DNA of 64,000 nucleotides from NCBI GenBank assembly GCA_030278955.1, contig JAOANR010000015.1, positions 38,968,487 to 39,032,486 of the forward strand, in the 5' to 3' direction. The first letter of the stretch is position 1. Each line of letters starts with the position of its first letter. This stretch comes from Hygrophila difformis (taxonomy: Eukaryota > Streptophyta > Magnoliopsida > Lamiales > Acanthaceae). Below the pieces are notes generated by a model. The model had not been told where the DNA came from and ran no database searches. It saw nothing but the letters and a program-made list of their open reading frames with translations. Both the position numbers and the translations under genes were made by a program. This document shows, piece after piece, positions 11,305-21,951 of this stretch.

Positions 11305-11674
11305 CTGCAAGAATGAATGCAATCAAGGACTGAGTAAATTCAGTGATAACACTGACCACTACCAAGAATCACAATCAGGTTCAGAAATAAGAAATCATAA
11401 ATCAAAACCACGACGACCGATCACAGCTATTAGCTGTATCATACAAAGACACCTGATTGCAAATAAAGAAGATAGATATTTCATTGAAGTAGATCGTTCA
11501 AAGATAATCTAGCTATAAATCGTTGATTGGGAACTGGAACAAGTATCCAAACAACTTGTAGAAAAGCTTGCAAACAGAAGTTGAAGCCAATATTAGAAGA
11601 TGATTTTATCTTGTTGTTAGGACTAAGCAACTCTTGATCACCACTTGAATTTAGAGTTAAACATCTTTCGCTTT

Positions 11675-11675
<1 letters not shown>

Positions 11676-11749
<74 letters not shown>

Positions 11750-11750
11750 T
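11676..11750. repeat. (AAT)25 microsatellite in a PSD intron
   Basis: A pure trinucleotide run of about 75 bp lying between the PSD exons at 11791 and 11304. Confidence 0.95.
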
Positions 11751-11790
11751 GTTAAGATAGATTGGGCCTAAGGACAAAAGTATATCATGC

Positions 11791-11891
11791 CTGAAACATA
11801 TTAATAAATTTTGGAATATCCCCAGCAGATTCAGGTGACTCCATTTTTTTGCCTTGCTTTCCTGAAATGCTTTACATCAATTCCTTTGCAA
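11791..11891 (-). pseudogene. PSD exon with nonsense codon and GC donor
   Basis: Phase matches the exon before it: the joined codon is G+TT, then AKELM, a TAA stop, then SISGKQGKKM and IPKFINMFQ. The stop sits where the family normally has Gln, so CAA to TAA is the simplest change. The donor reads CAG/GCATGA, a GC instead of GT. Confidence 0.75.
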
Positions 11892-11960
11892 CTGCATTGG
11901 ACAAAATATGGGTATTGCAGTCTGCACATGTAATACAAGTCAAAATTAAATAAAACCAAC

Positions 11961-12073
11961 CTTTATCCATGAGGCCAAGTCCAAATTTAGATTGATAGAT
12001 GGCTCTCATTGGCAAAAATGATTTTGGCATCTATTATTTCCTCCACAATTCTCATCGTTCTTCGATAAAAAAC
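11961..12073 (-). pseudogene. PSD exon with 1-bp insertion
   Basis: The first part reads RIVEEIIDAKIIF. The family then continues with MRAIYQSKFGLGLMDK, which is present but in the next frame. One extra T in the run at about 12014-12018 explains the shift. Splice sites (TTGCAG acceptor, AAAG/GTTGGT donor) are still present, so this is a coding lesion and not a mis-drawn exon. Confidence 0.8.
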
Positions 12074-12278
12074 CTGCAATAAAATAAAGAATTGTTCTTG
12101 AAATTGTACAACTTGCATTCATAAAATAGAAATTCATGATGTATCAAAATAATATCGCCTGCCATTTCCTTTAATAACGAAATTATTAGAGGAATACTAA
12201 TTTGAATCATTAAGATAAGACAAGAGAAAACTGATTGAAACGCCTCATGCTATGAGAATTTGTAAAGGAGAAAAATAC

Positions 12279-12363
12279 CAGAATATGTGAAGCACTTGAC
12301 CAAGACCTCAATCCAACTTCATAGGATGAAAAGTGAGCCCATTCACTTACTTTGAACATCCGT
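12279..12363 (-). pseudogene. PSD exon encoding MFKVSEWAHFSS region
   Basis: The 85-bp exon has a TGCAG acceptor and a GTATTT donor. One base plus 28 codons give RMFKVSEWAHFSSYEVGL followed by SASHIL. This is the conserved block just before the VEELID segment of plant PSD2/3. The frame is open here. Confidence 0.8.
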
Positions 12364-12397
12364 CTGCAGAAAACATAAAATAAAACATAAAATAATA

Positions 12398-12400
<3 letters not shown>

Positions 12401-12462
<62 letters not shown>
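12401..12462. repeat. (AAT)n microsatellite
   Basis: A pure run of about 20 units in the intron upstream of the PSD exon at 12363. Confidence 0.95.
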
Positions 12463-12554
12463 TAAATAAAATAGAGAAGAAAGTCAATAAGTAGCAACAA
12501 CAACTATGACAGCAGATAAAAATATAAATCCTCATCAGGCAGGTAAATCATTAC

Positions 12555-12643
12555 AATCCACTTTTGGCTATCATGGCCTGATGACCATCCCAATCCCATC
12601 TATCAGAGGGCTTAACACCCCACATATCAGGCTGAAGAATTCC
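12555..12643 (-). pseudogene. possible further upstream PSD exon
   Basis: This open segment has a splice acceptor (CAG) and a GTAATG donor, and its 3' phase matches the next PSD exon at 12363. The reading includes HQAMIAKSGL, which only weakly resembles the PSD segment ahead of the MFK motif. It may be a diverged PSD exon or a chance open stretch. Confidence 0.3.
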
Positions 12644-13101
12644 CTGAAAGATAAAAAGCAATGTGATAAAGTGATACATCAAATAAATTCAACAAAACAT
12701 TAATGGCCTTCTAGTGTGGATTATTGAAAAAATATTGTGCCTTAAATCAAAATTTAATGTTACTGAATCGGTGGTTGGTCTGCATAGGCTAGATAAAGTT
12801 AAAATGAATAATAGTAGGATTTAACTTTTTGAGGGATCAATTTTGTTACTTTTGTTTTGATACATTCCATGGGATAATACTCTTTTCACCTCAATGTTCT
12901 GATTTCTGGACAGTTTGATTTTTAGCATAAGAGAAAGGCCAATGATAAACACCTGCCATTGAGGGAATGCAACGCAAGCAATCCATGTGGTGCCAAGTAT
13001 GAAGAAAACCGATAAAAATGTAGGGCTTATTGAAAATTGAACGCTGGAGTCCACTGCATTTCTCTTGAGAGTATGAAGAACACATATGTAAAGAACTGCC
13101 A

Positions 13102-13460
13102 TGTATTGAATATGTGAAAAGAATGAATCAAGTTGATGTACAATACAGGACTAGGACAATATATGGGAGGAAGAATGAAAAACACGATTACAACAACTAA
13201 CTAACACTTTTAAGAGTAAAATACAAAACTACCCTCCAAAGTAAAGCACTATCCAACTCCAAGCTGCTGCTGTGCTGTATTCTTATACTCAACATCCCCC
13301 CGCAAGTTGAACCACGCCAGAGGTGCAACTTGGAGCAAAGAGAAAGAAATACTTTGAGAGGAAGACTTTGGTGAAGAAATCTGCCAATTGCTGAGTGGAA
13401 GGAACAAAAGTAGGACTAATATAACCCTGCTGGAAGTAATCTCAAAATGATGAAATGACA
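13102..13460 (-). mobile_element. copia 3' end: RNase H tail, polypurine tract and short LTR
   Basis: On the minus strand a broken RNase H C-terminus reads VPSTQQLADFFTKVFLSKYF and ends at about 13292. It runs into GCGGGGGGA, a good polypurine tract, then an LTR that starts TGTTGAGTATAAG at 13294 and ends CAATACA at 13102 (193 bp). The QLAD.FTK motif is the usual end of copia RNase H. The rest of the element is missing upstream. Confidence 0.65.
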
Positions 13461-13799
13461 TATGTACATTTATGAGTTATATGATACTTAACTATGAATA
13501 AACTAAAAAGGTTTTCTAATGATTGTCGTGCAGATCTTTGTATAGAGCATACAATTAGAGTATACAAGAGAAAATTGCTACTCGAATTATTTCTAAGAAA
13601 ATTACAAGCATTTTAATGACAGAAAATGTTAAGGAAGTAATATTCTCATCTCTTTTGGTTGGTCTAATTAAATTAATAATATATTGAAATTTCAGTTAAT
13701 CTTCTAGTTGTCTGTCGCATGAAAGATTTTTTCTTTTTTTTTAATTATTTTTTAAATTTATGAATTAACAAATTATTGATTTTATTTATAAAAAAAGTA

Positions 13800-13830
13800 A
13801 TGTCCGTGCGCAGCGGGCGAAAAAATCTAG
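13800..13830 (+). mobile_element. Helitron-like 3' end, body to the left
   Basis: CCGTGCGCAGCGGGCG can form a short imperfect hairpin. Eleven bases on is CTAG (13827-13830) followed by T, the Helitron 3' end and target rule. The 5' TC end was not located. Confidence 0.4.
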
Positions 13831-14191
13831 TATTAAATGAAATATATTTAATGTTACTATAACTTGTTTTGAATTTTTATATTGTTAATTTATGGTTAAA
13901 TTTAACTATAATTGATCAAACAAATTATATTTAATTTAAATATATATATTTTGATAAATTGACTTATTATTACTAATTAAAATATTTTTAGCTTATTCAT
14001 TTTGTTAATATTTTCGGTTCAAATTATTATAATTTTAATAAAATTTATTTAATAATATTATATATAAAGTTAGGAATTTTATAATATATAATTTTAATTA
14101 CATATTTATAAAATATATTTTTAATTTGTTTTCAATTTATATATTTTTAAAATACATAGATAGATTTTCTTAATATTTTTTTATATTAATA

Positions 14192-14220
14192 CTAGCTTAT
14201 TAGCTGTGCGATGCACATCA
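14192..14220 (-). mobile_element. Helitron-like 3' end, body to the right
   Basis: On the minus strand TGTGCATCGCACA makes a perfect 5-bp stem; nine bases later the sequence ends CTAG, followed by T. This matches Helitron 3' ends. The 5' end was not found; the hAT element at 14812 may lie inside or beyond it. Confidence 0.5.
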
Positions 14221-14472
14221 CACTGAGAAAGTACAACTGCCCATGGAGAAATAAGAAATAATTATAGGTAAGTGTACTTATTATGTTTAAAGGGAAGTAC
14301 GTAGGGCTGAGGAAGCCAAATTCAGACAATATAAAATTTGCTAAGAGCTGAAATTTTCTAACAGCCGCAAATTAATAAAAACAAATGCGAAATACACGAG
14401 TTTAAAAAATACCTACGAATGCAATTTACTAATAATTGATATTTAGGGCAAAAGGACTCAATGGGAAAAAAA

Positions 14473-14640
14473 AAGGATTGAATTGACAAGAGATAAAAGG
14501 CGACCCACAGGACCCAGGAGGTCAACAACGCAAGCACAGTGGTCCAAAAGAACTGAAGGCCATCCTCAATGAAACCGGCATGCCTACATGCAAAAAGAAT
14601 ACATAATAAAGTAATAGCAGTCGGTTTAATATCTATCTGC
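14473..14640 (-). pseudogene. PPR protein fragment
   Basis: Translation gives KPTAITLLCILFACRHAGFI followed by EDGLQFF. In the next frame it gives DHCACVVDLLGPVGRL. These are the usual end motifs of plant PLS-class pentatricopeptide repeat proteins, which bind organelle RNA (family pattern ACRHAG..EDG...F and Y.C.VDLLGRAGRL). The frame changes at about 14547 and the spacer between the two motifs is missing. The fragment sits on the same strand as the PSD relic but is not part of it. Confidence 0.55.
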
Positions 14641-14811
14641 ACAATTCTTACTCGAAAGTAGGAATATGCAAGCTCACAGCAAATCACTTCAAAATTCACA
14701 CAAACTTCATCAATCCTAAGACAACATATCACATATATTGTAATTTATATTATTTTGAAACAACGATCTAAAAGAATAAAATAAAACTTAGATAGTTAAT
14801 ATGGGTAATCT

Positions 14812-16013
14812 TAGGGGTGGGTCGGTACGGTATACCGAAGAAATTTCGCCGTACCGTATAACGTACCGAACTTTACAGTATGGAAATTTTCATACCGTTG
14901 CCGTACGGAATCTTTCGGTATACCGAAGATCGGTATATCGAACCTTTCGGTATGAAATGTTTCCATACCGTTGTCATACCGACATTTCGGTAAGTTCGGT
15001 ATATACCGCTATACCGAACCTTCGGTACATACCGACATACTGGTATCGCGGTATATACCGGCATACCGAACATTCAATACATACCGACATACCGGTATTG
15101 CGGTATATACCGACATACCAAACTTTCGCTACATACGGGTATACCGGGATTACGGTATATGCCGGTATTGCGGTATATACCGACATACCGAATAATCGGT
15201 ACACATACCGACATATTGATACCGCGGTATATACCGAAGTTTGGTACGGTAACGGTATGCCGCGGCATCAAAAAATTTATACCGTTATTGTACCGAAATC
15301 TTACGGTACGGTATGATACCGTATCGAAAATTGCGGTATACCGAAAATTTCGGTATTCTCGGTATTTTTTCGGTACGGTATGTGCGGTATGCGGTATATT
15401 CGGTAGGGGTGGGTCGGTACGGTATACCGAAGAAATTTCGCCGTACCGTATAACGTACCGAACTTTACAGTATGGAAATTTTCATACCGTTGCCGTACGG
15501 AATCTTTCGGTATACCGAAGATCGGTATATCGAACCTTTCGGTATGAAATGTTTCCATACCGTTGTCATACCGACATTTCGGTAAGTTCGGTATATACCG
15601 CTATACCGAACCTTCGGTACATACCGACATACTGGTATCGCGGTATATACCGGCATACCGAACATTCAATACATACCGACATACCGGTATTGCGGTATAT
15701 ACCGACATACCAAACTTTCGCTACATACGGGTATACCGGGATTACGGTATATGCCGGTATTGCGGTATATACCGACATACCGAATAATCGGTACACATAC
15801 CGACATATTGATACCGCGGTATATACCGAAGTTTGGTACGGTAACGGTATGCCGCGGCATCAAAAAATTTATACCGTTATTGTACCGAAATCTTACGGTA
15901 CGGTATGATACCGTATCGAAAATTGCGGTATACCGAAAATTTCGGTATTCTCGGTATTTTTTCGGTACGGTATGTGCGGTATGCGGTATATTCGGTATTT
16001 TTCCCCAGCCCTA
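14812..16013. mobile_element. non-autonomous hAT element, internally duplicated, TSD GGTAATCT
   Basis: The left end TAGGGGTGGG and the right end CCAGCCCTA form imperfect inverted termini, with the 8-bp direct repeat GGTAATCT at 14804-14811 and 16014-16021. Both features fit the hAT superfamily. The body consists of two units, 14812-15403 and 15404-16013, that look identical except that the first lacks the last 18 bp or so. Each unit is packed with short CGGTATACCG-type palindromes. Long open frames in several phases (14801-16014) come from this repetition and encode nothing recognisable. There is no transposase. Confidence 0.85.
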
Positions 16014-16840
16014 GGTAATCTACACAAAGAAAAAATAAATGAATTTCACAAGGAAAATATTTGCTGAACTAATAAGGATTTGAACGATTTCGGCAATAAT
16101 TTTCACTCCCCAAATTAGTATGTAATTTGCAAAAATGCTTGACAAATGTCTTACTATTATGGCAACTAATCTTTGAAGTAATATAAAGAGCTTCCAGGAA
16201 ATGCAATCTATATATGGGATTTAGACCAATGCTACATCATTAGTACAACAATGATAGTGGGCATATTGCTCGAAATTCAAACAAGTATGCCAAGCTGAAA
16301 CCAAATTGTTAATAGTCTTTTGTGTCAAGATGGAGTAAATTTGTGAATTACATGCTCCAAGAATAAGTATAACTTTTGATCAATCTTAAAGCTAGAAGAT
16401 GAACTTACACAAAAGACAAAATAGATATTGAGTCGAACTTCCAGGATTTAAACCCATAGCAGCTTTCATTAGAATATTCAAACCAGCAAAAGCGTGCAAG
16501 AGTTCCTGAAAGAGCGAAGGATAAAGTAAAGAAGATGATCAGAACTATTTACCTGAAGAATAACAATTATTCAACATAAGTAACGTTCCTATACAGAAAC
16601 TTTACTGAATAAAGTAGGCATTGAAATTATTGAACTTGATCCCATGGACAGAAGTAGTTAAGATTTAGCTTACAGGCATGCATTCATATGACCTAAACTT
16701 TGGTAAGGAGTAGAAATTGAGTCAAAGGACATGAACCACAAGTAACACTATCAATAAACGAGTAAATCAGTACACATCAATTCATACATCCAAATCCAGA
16801 AACTGACCAGTTAAGAGGCTTCAATTAACATTCTATGATA

Positions 16841-16862
16841 AAAAAAAAAAAAAAAAAAAAAA
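16841..16862. repeat. poly(A) run
   Basis: About 22 A residues in unassigned sequence. No target duplication could be tied to it. Confidence 0.8.
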
Positions 16863-17179
16863 CTGAAAACCAGCTGACTTTTCAAATGTAACATCTTGTG
16901 TACAAAATCAAAAGCCGAGAATACCTGAAATACACTAATACAACTTCAGTACATAATTAGGAATGGACAAATAAACAGTAAGCAGGAGACAAAATATGTT
17001 ACTGGCAATGCTAAGCCATGCCTAAAGTGCAACCATCATCAGAACTTCAATTTACTGAAGGAGGACAAAACAAATTTCACCATTCCATGGCTCCCACACC
17101 AAGTGAATCACATCAATGCTAACATCACCATCATCAACACCCTCGATGGTAGCAAGCATGACATTGCCAGGAACATCTC

Positions 17180-17239
17180 CTTGGGTTTCTCGAATTGCTG
17201 AAGGGATCCAAGATACCCTTCCAATACTTTGAGCTTCAT
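17180..17239 (-). pseudogene. METTL5-like first exon fragment
   Basis: Twenty codons from an ATG read MKLKVLEGYLGSLQQFEKPK. This is the characteristic start of plant METTL5-type N6-adenine rRNA methyltransferases, which normally continues with the VELEQYPTGPHIASRM block; that block is absent here. The frame stops at about 17115. Another frame just downstream (GVDDGDVSIDVIHLVWEPW) is open, but I cannot assign it; it has a faint EF-hand look. It may be a leftover of a gene truncated by nearby insertions such as the copia element at 17395. Confidence 0.45.
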
Positions 17240-17394
17240 CTTCAATTACTCAAGCAAATTGCAAGACTGGAATAGAAAACAAAACACATCATATACTATG
17301 TTGTAACATAAAACTATCTGTCTATCTCTGATTATCCCAAAAGCCACTTAAAGCTCAAGTGATCAAAGTGGCAAAACAAAACAAGAAATAAATA

Positions 17395-17877
17395 TGTTGT
17401 AAAACTCACACACTCAAACACAAGAACAAAAAAACAATAAGAACACAAAGATTTACGTGGTTAGATCACAAAGGATCTACATCCACGGGAACACAGCAGC
17501 AACTTTCCTTTTCACAAGATGATTACAATAGAGTGTCTCTCTCAATTAGCAAGAACTACCCTCGGCTCTACAATCTCTAATTGAACTCCAAGCATGTAAT
17601 CCTAACACCTCTTGTGAATGTTACAAAAAACTCTCCTGAACCCTTACTGAGACTCAGTATATACTATCTATAACTTTTCATCATATGCACTCATATGACT
17701 TCATCATATATTCTCTTAGGCTCATCAAAATTCAGCCTAACTCAACGGCAACTAACTTCTCGTTTGAAACAGATCAAAATTCAGCCTAACTCAACTGCAA
17801 CTAACTTCTCGTTTGAAACAGTTACAACTGTATTATTTGACAGCTAACTACTGACACATGTGCAGACACAATTCACA
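17395..17877 (-). repeat. copia 3' LTR (483 bp)
   Basis: It runs from TGTTGTAAAACTCACAC to GACACAATTCACA on the plus strand. It is 35 bp longer than its partner, mainly because a block of about 48 bp ending CTCGTTTGAAACAG is repeated in tandem at about 17725-17820. Confidence 0.9.
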
Positions 17878-17892
17878 ATTCTCCACCTTGTC
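17878..17892 (-). other. copia polypurine tract
   Basis: On the minus strand ACAAGGTGGAGAAT sits directly against the 3' LTR start TGTGAATTG, as expected for the plus-strand primer. Confidence 0.75.
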
Positions 17893-17931
17893 TGCATATG
17901 TGTTCAAACACACTCAAACACACTCAGGTCT

Positions 17932-20271
17932 TCAAGCATCAACAATATGAGCATCACCAACTGATATAAGCTCCAAACAATGTTTGAACTTGACTGAGGA
18001 TAATGGCTTTGTCAACATGTCTGCTACATTTTCATCAGTGGAGACCTTCTTCACACTTACCACACCTTTGTTCACCTCATCCCTCACAAAATGATGTCTA
18101 ACATCAATGTGTTTTGATTTCTCATGAAACACTGATGTTTTGCCAAACACAAAGCACTTTGACTGTCACAAAGAATGTTAACACACTTCTGGTTAACTCC
18201 AAATTCTGAGAGAATTCCTTTTAACCAAGCAGCTTCCTTGACAGTCTCTGTCAAGGCCATATACTCGGCCTCTGTTGTTGACAATGCCACAACAGATTGC
18301 AACATTGATTTCCAGCTTATAGCAGTACCAAACAATGTAAACACATATCCTGTTTGAGACTTCCTAGTGTCCACATTGGCAGCAAAATCTGAATCGACAT
18401 ATCCTTTCAAAAACTCTTCTTCTTTTAACTCCGATTTTCTGAATACAATGCCAACTTCATCAGTGCCTCTCAAATACCTGAGTAACCATTTCAAAGCTTC
18501 CCAATGAACCTTTCCTGGATCAGCCATGAATCTGCTTACAACACTTATAGCATAAGCAAGGTCTGGTCTGGTGCAAATCATCAAGTACATAATGCTTCCA
18601 ACAGCACTAGCATAGGGAACCTTCTCCATGTAACTCCTTTCAGCTTCATCAGCAGGTTTCTGAGTTTCTGAGAGCTTGAATTGCTGTCCCAAAGGTGTTG
18701 AGACACTTTTTGAAAGAAACATGTTGAACCTTTTCAGAACTTGCTGAGCATAAGATGTTTGATGCAGCCTCAAACATCCCTTATTTCTGTCCCTATGAAT
18801 ATCCATTCCCAGAATCCTCTTGGCATTTCCTAAGAACTTCATATCAAATCTTTCTTTGGAGCTGAGACTTAACTAGCATGATATCTTCACATGACTTACT
18901 TGCAATTAGTATATCATCTACATACAACAACAAGTATATAGAATCATGCCTTCCCTTGTTCTTCATATAAACACAGGTATCATATAAAGATTTCTCAAAA
19001 CCAATGTCAGTCATGTACTCATCAAATTTCAGATACCATTGTCTAGGGCTTTGCTTTAAACCATATAAAGATCTTTTCAACAAGCATACCTTCCCATCAA
19101 TTTTCTTATCCTGGATTCCCTCTGGAATTTGCATATAAATGGACTCCTCCAAATCTCCATGAAGAAAAGCAGTCTTCACATCAAGGTGCTCTAATTCCAT
19201 ATTAAAATAAGCAACCATGGCCAAGATAATTATGATGGAAGTGTGCTTTACCACTGGAGAGAAGATTTCATGGAAATCAATACCATCCCTCTGTGTAAAA
19301 CCTCTTGCTACAAGTCTTGCCTTAAATCTGATCTTTTCACCACTTTCTGAAACTTCAGTCTTTCTTTTAAACAACCACTTGCAGCTTATAAGTCTTTGGT
19401 CAAGAGGCTTATCAACTAAAATCCATGTCTGATTCTTATCTAAAGAGTCAAGCTCTTCCTTCATAGCTGCTTTCCAATGTACACTTTCTGGACTTCTCAT
19501 AGCCTCTTCATATGTGCTTGGATCTGTTGTTTCAACTTCTTCAGCCGTGCATAGAGCATAATGAATCTGATCAGCCTCTCCATATCTGACTGGAGGTCTA
19601 ATGATCCTCCTCTCTCTATCCCTAGCAAGCTGGTACCCATCAAGACCATGTTGATTTTCTGTGGTAGATTGATCTACAGGTCGAATATCTTGTCTTTCAA
19701 GATATGTTATGTCAATATCCTCTTGCAGCTCCACCCTAACCTTTGTTCCATCTCTTGCCTCAGATTCTGGATAAGAAGAACTACCTGAATTCTGCAACAT
19801 TGGCATATAAGACTCATCAAAAGTAACATCCCTACTTATGATGATTTTCTGCCTCCCTGATTCTAAACACCACAACCTATATCCCTTCACTCCTTCAGGA
19901 TATCCCAGCATGATGCATTTTAATGCCCTTGGCTGTAGCTTATCCTGCTTAATATGTACATAAGCCATACAACCAAATATCTTGAGGTGAGAATAAGAGG
20001 AGCTTGAACCATACCACACTTCATCAGGGATCTGAAAACCAAGTGCTGAAGTAGGTGACTTGTTGATTAGATAGGCTGCTGTCTTGGCTGCTTCTCCCCA
20101 AAATCTCCTTGGCAAGCCTGCTCCCAATAACATGCACCTAATTTTCTCAAGAATGGTCCTATTCATCCTCTCAGCCACCCCATTTTGCTGTGGATTTCCA
20201 GGAGCAGTGAGATGTCTTTTGATACCCTTTCCAGAAATCAGTGAACTCTTTTGACAGAAACTCCAGTCCAT
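17932..20271 (-). pseudogene. copia integrase end, reverse transcriptase and RNase H
   Basis: Three open pieces follow each other. Piece 18844-20271 has the integrase end (GNPQQNGVAERMNRT) and reverse transcriptase, with the catalytic YVDD box intact (LLLYVDDILIAS) and TAFLHGDLEESIYM. Piece 18084-18842 continues in another frame with the rest of RT and RNase H (GYVDSDFAANVDTRKS, ALSTTEAEYMAL). Piece 17932-18150 gives the tail ADMLTKPL. In the intact family these form one polyprotein; single-base breaks at about 18843 and 18135 separate them here. Confidence 0.9.
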
Positions 20272-21902
20272 TGTCTGTCCTTAAGCATTTCAAAGAAGTG
20301 CCTTTCTCTAGCTGCACTTCATTGCACCAATCCTTGAACCTTTCAAATGTCTCATCCTTGCTTTTAAGGATATAAATCCACAACTTTCTTGAGTAATCAT
20401 CAATGATACTTAAGAAATATTTACCACCACCATTTGTTGTAGACTTGGTTGGCCCCCAAAGATCTGAGTGACAGTAGTCCAAAGGTGCTTTGGATGTATG
20501 TTTACCATCTGGAAAACTCTGCTTCTTGCTCTTCCCAAGGATGCACTCCTCACAGATAGGTTGCTGTGTTATTTCTGTTTTGTTGACTCCTGACAACACT
20601 CCCTTCTTGGCAAGTTCATGTAGACTATTTTGTCCCACATGCCCCAATCTCTTGTGCCAAATCTCAGCATTACCCTTTACTGTTACATCAACACTACCAA
20701 TCACTGTTTCTGCATCTAAGTAATAGAGGCTATTTTTCCTAACTCCCTGTAGAATAATCTGACTCCCCCTCTTGACATGAATAAGTCCATCTCTTGATTC
20801 AAAATGATATCCTTTACTTTCAAGCATGCCAAGAGATATCAAATTTCTTTTGAGTTGAGGAATATACCTTACACCAGTGATGACTTTAATCGAATGATCA
20901 TGTAACTTTAATTTGATACTGCCAACTCCCTTGACTATGCACTTTTGATCGTTGCCAAGAATCACAGTACCCTGATCTTGTAGCTCCAATTCAGAGAACC
21001 AATCTTTGTGGGGACACATATGGAAACTACATCCTGAATCCATAATCCATATATTCTGGATGGGACATTCAGTGACATTCAACATCTCTGCTTCATAGTT
21101 CTGCACAACATCGGCAGATTCAGGAATCTTGTTTGATTTTTCAGCTTCTTGCTTCCTTTTCCAAGCATAACAGTCCTTCATCAAATGACCAACTTTCTTG
21201 CAGAAATAGCATTTTCTGGTTTCATTTTGGCCTGCGACTTCTTTTCCCTTGGATTGTTTTTGCTTCTTGGAAGGTGCTGCTTTGCTATTCTTTGATTTCT
21301 TGATCATCAATCCCTCACTGGTTTGATCAATCTTGACTTCATTTCTTCTTTGAAGTTCCTTGGCTCTAAGGGCAGACTCCACCTCTTCCAACGTAATGGT
21401 GGATTCCCTTCCAAATAACATTGCATCTTTGAGATGCTCAAATGACTTTGGCAAGGCATTTAATAGGATGATGGCCTTGTCTTCATCCTCCAACTTCACA
21501 TCGATATCTTCCAGATCATCCAAGGCTTTGTTTAAGTCATCAATCTGCTCCTCAATGCCTTTATCTTCAGTGAATTTGGTGGAATAAAGCCTTTGCTTCA
21601 TATACAATCGATTTACAAAAGATTTGGTCATATACAATGACTCCAGTTTGGCCCAAACACCTGCTGCATTCGATTCTTTGGCCACCTCCCTCAAAACCTT
21701 GTCTGTTAAACTCAGGATCAACAATGAGTGTGCCTTTTCAAGAATTTCATCCTTCTTTTCTTGACTCATGGTAGCAGGTAGACCCTCGGCCCCCTTTAAC
21801 GCTTCTGCAACTCCACATTGCACCAACATAGCTCTCATCTTGATCCTCCATAACCCAAAATCATTTTTGCGAGAGAATTTCTCAATCTCAAACCTTGATG
21901 CC
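20171..21902 (-). pseudogene. copia gag, protease and integrase N-terminal part
   Basis: The likely start is the ATG at about 21902 (MASRFEIEKFSRKNDFGLW), although the frame is open to 21970. Domains in order: UBN2-type gag, CCHC knuckle (CYFCKKVGHLMKDC), protease (IMDSGCSFHMCPHKDW), GAG-pre-integrase (IWHKRLGHVGQNSL) with the CX2C of the zinc domain (CEECILGK), and the integrase core start (HSDLWGP, IIDDYSRKLW, RTDNGLEF). The frame is lost after DFWKGY near 20250, after which integrase continues in the next piece. Confidence 0.9.
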
Positions 21903-21939
21903 ATGGAAACAATTGTTCTGATCTTGATAGCTTCCCACA

Positions 21940-21951
21940 GACGGCGCCACT
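21940..21951 (-). other. copia primer binding site
   Basis: The minus strand reads TGGCGCCGTCTG a few bases inside the LTR end (ACAACAAG). This differs from the initiator-Met site of the copia fragment at the left edge, so the two elements belong to different lineages. Confidence 0.7.

Larger units (their letters stand above)
3344..12363 (-). pseudogene. PSD2/PSD3-like: phosphatidylserine decarboxylase, PSD2/PSD3 type, decayed
   Basis: PSD converts phosphatidylserine to phosphatidylethanolamine; plant PSD2/3 are endomembrane enzymes with C2, EF-hand and catalytic regions. Five consecutive minus-strand exons join in phase: 12279-12363, 11961-12073, 11791-11891, 11257-11304, then 11069-11116 continued at 3419-3517. 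They encode family landmarks MFKVSEWAHFSSYEVGL, MRAIYQSKFGLGLMDK, GKQGKKM, DQINLSQIKYPLDEYK, FNEFFIRELKPGAR and DAVCAADSRLTAF. Three defects are visible: a 1-bp insertion in the second exon, an in-frame TAA in the third, and a 7.5-kb retroelement in the last. A possible next exon (GREKFCIW, 3344-3395) is followed by the copia LTR. The N-terminal domains are not clearly seen, and the catalytic GST end lies left of the window or is lost. Confidence 0.85.

Noticed and set aside
12930..13080. Hydrophobic exon-like frame (FSISPTFLSVFFILG) with CAG/GTG donor
   Set aside because: It lies next to a copia LTR, has no recognised family, and an overlapping frame is equally open; support is too thin.
14801..16014. 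Several long open frames on both strands with repeated YRHTD-like peptides
   Set aside because: They are created by CGGTATACCG repeats in the hAT element, occur in several phases at once and are duplicated exactly with the unit.
16409..16505. Exon-like segment reading ELLHAFAGLNILMKAAMG with plausible splice sites
   Set aside because: I could not link it in phase to any neighbour or to PSD, PPR or METTL5; it may be chance.
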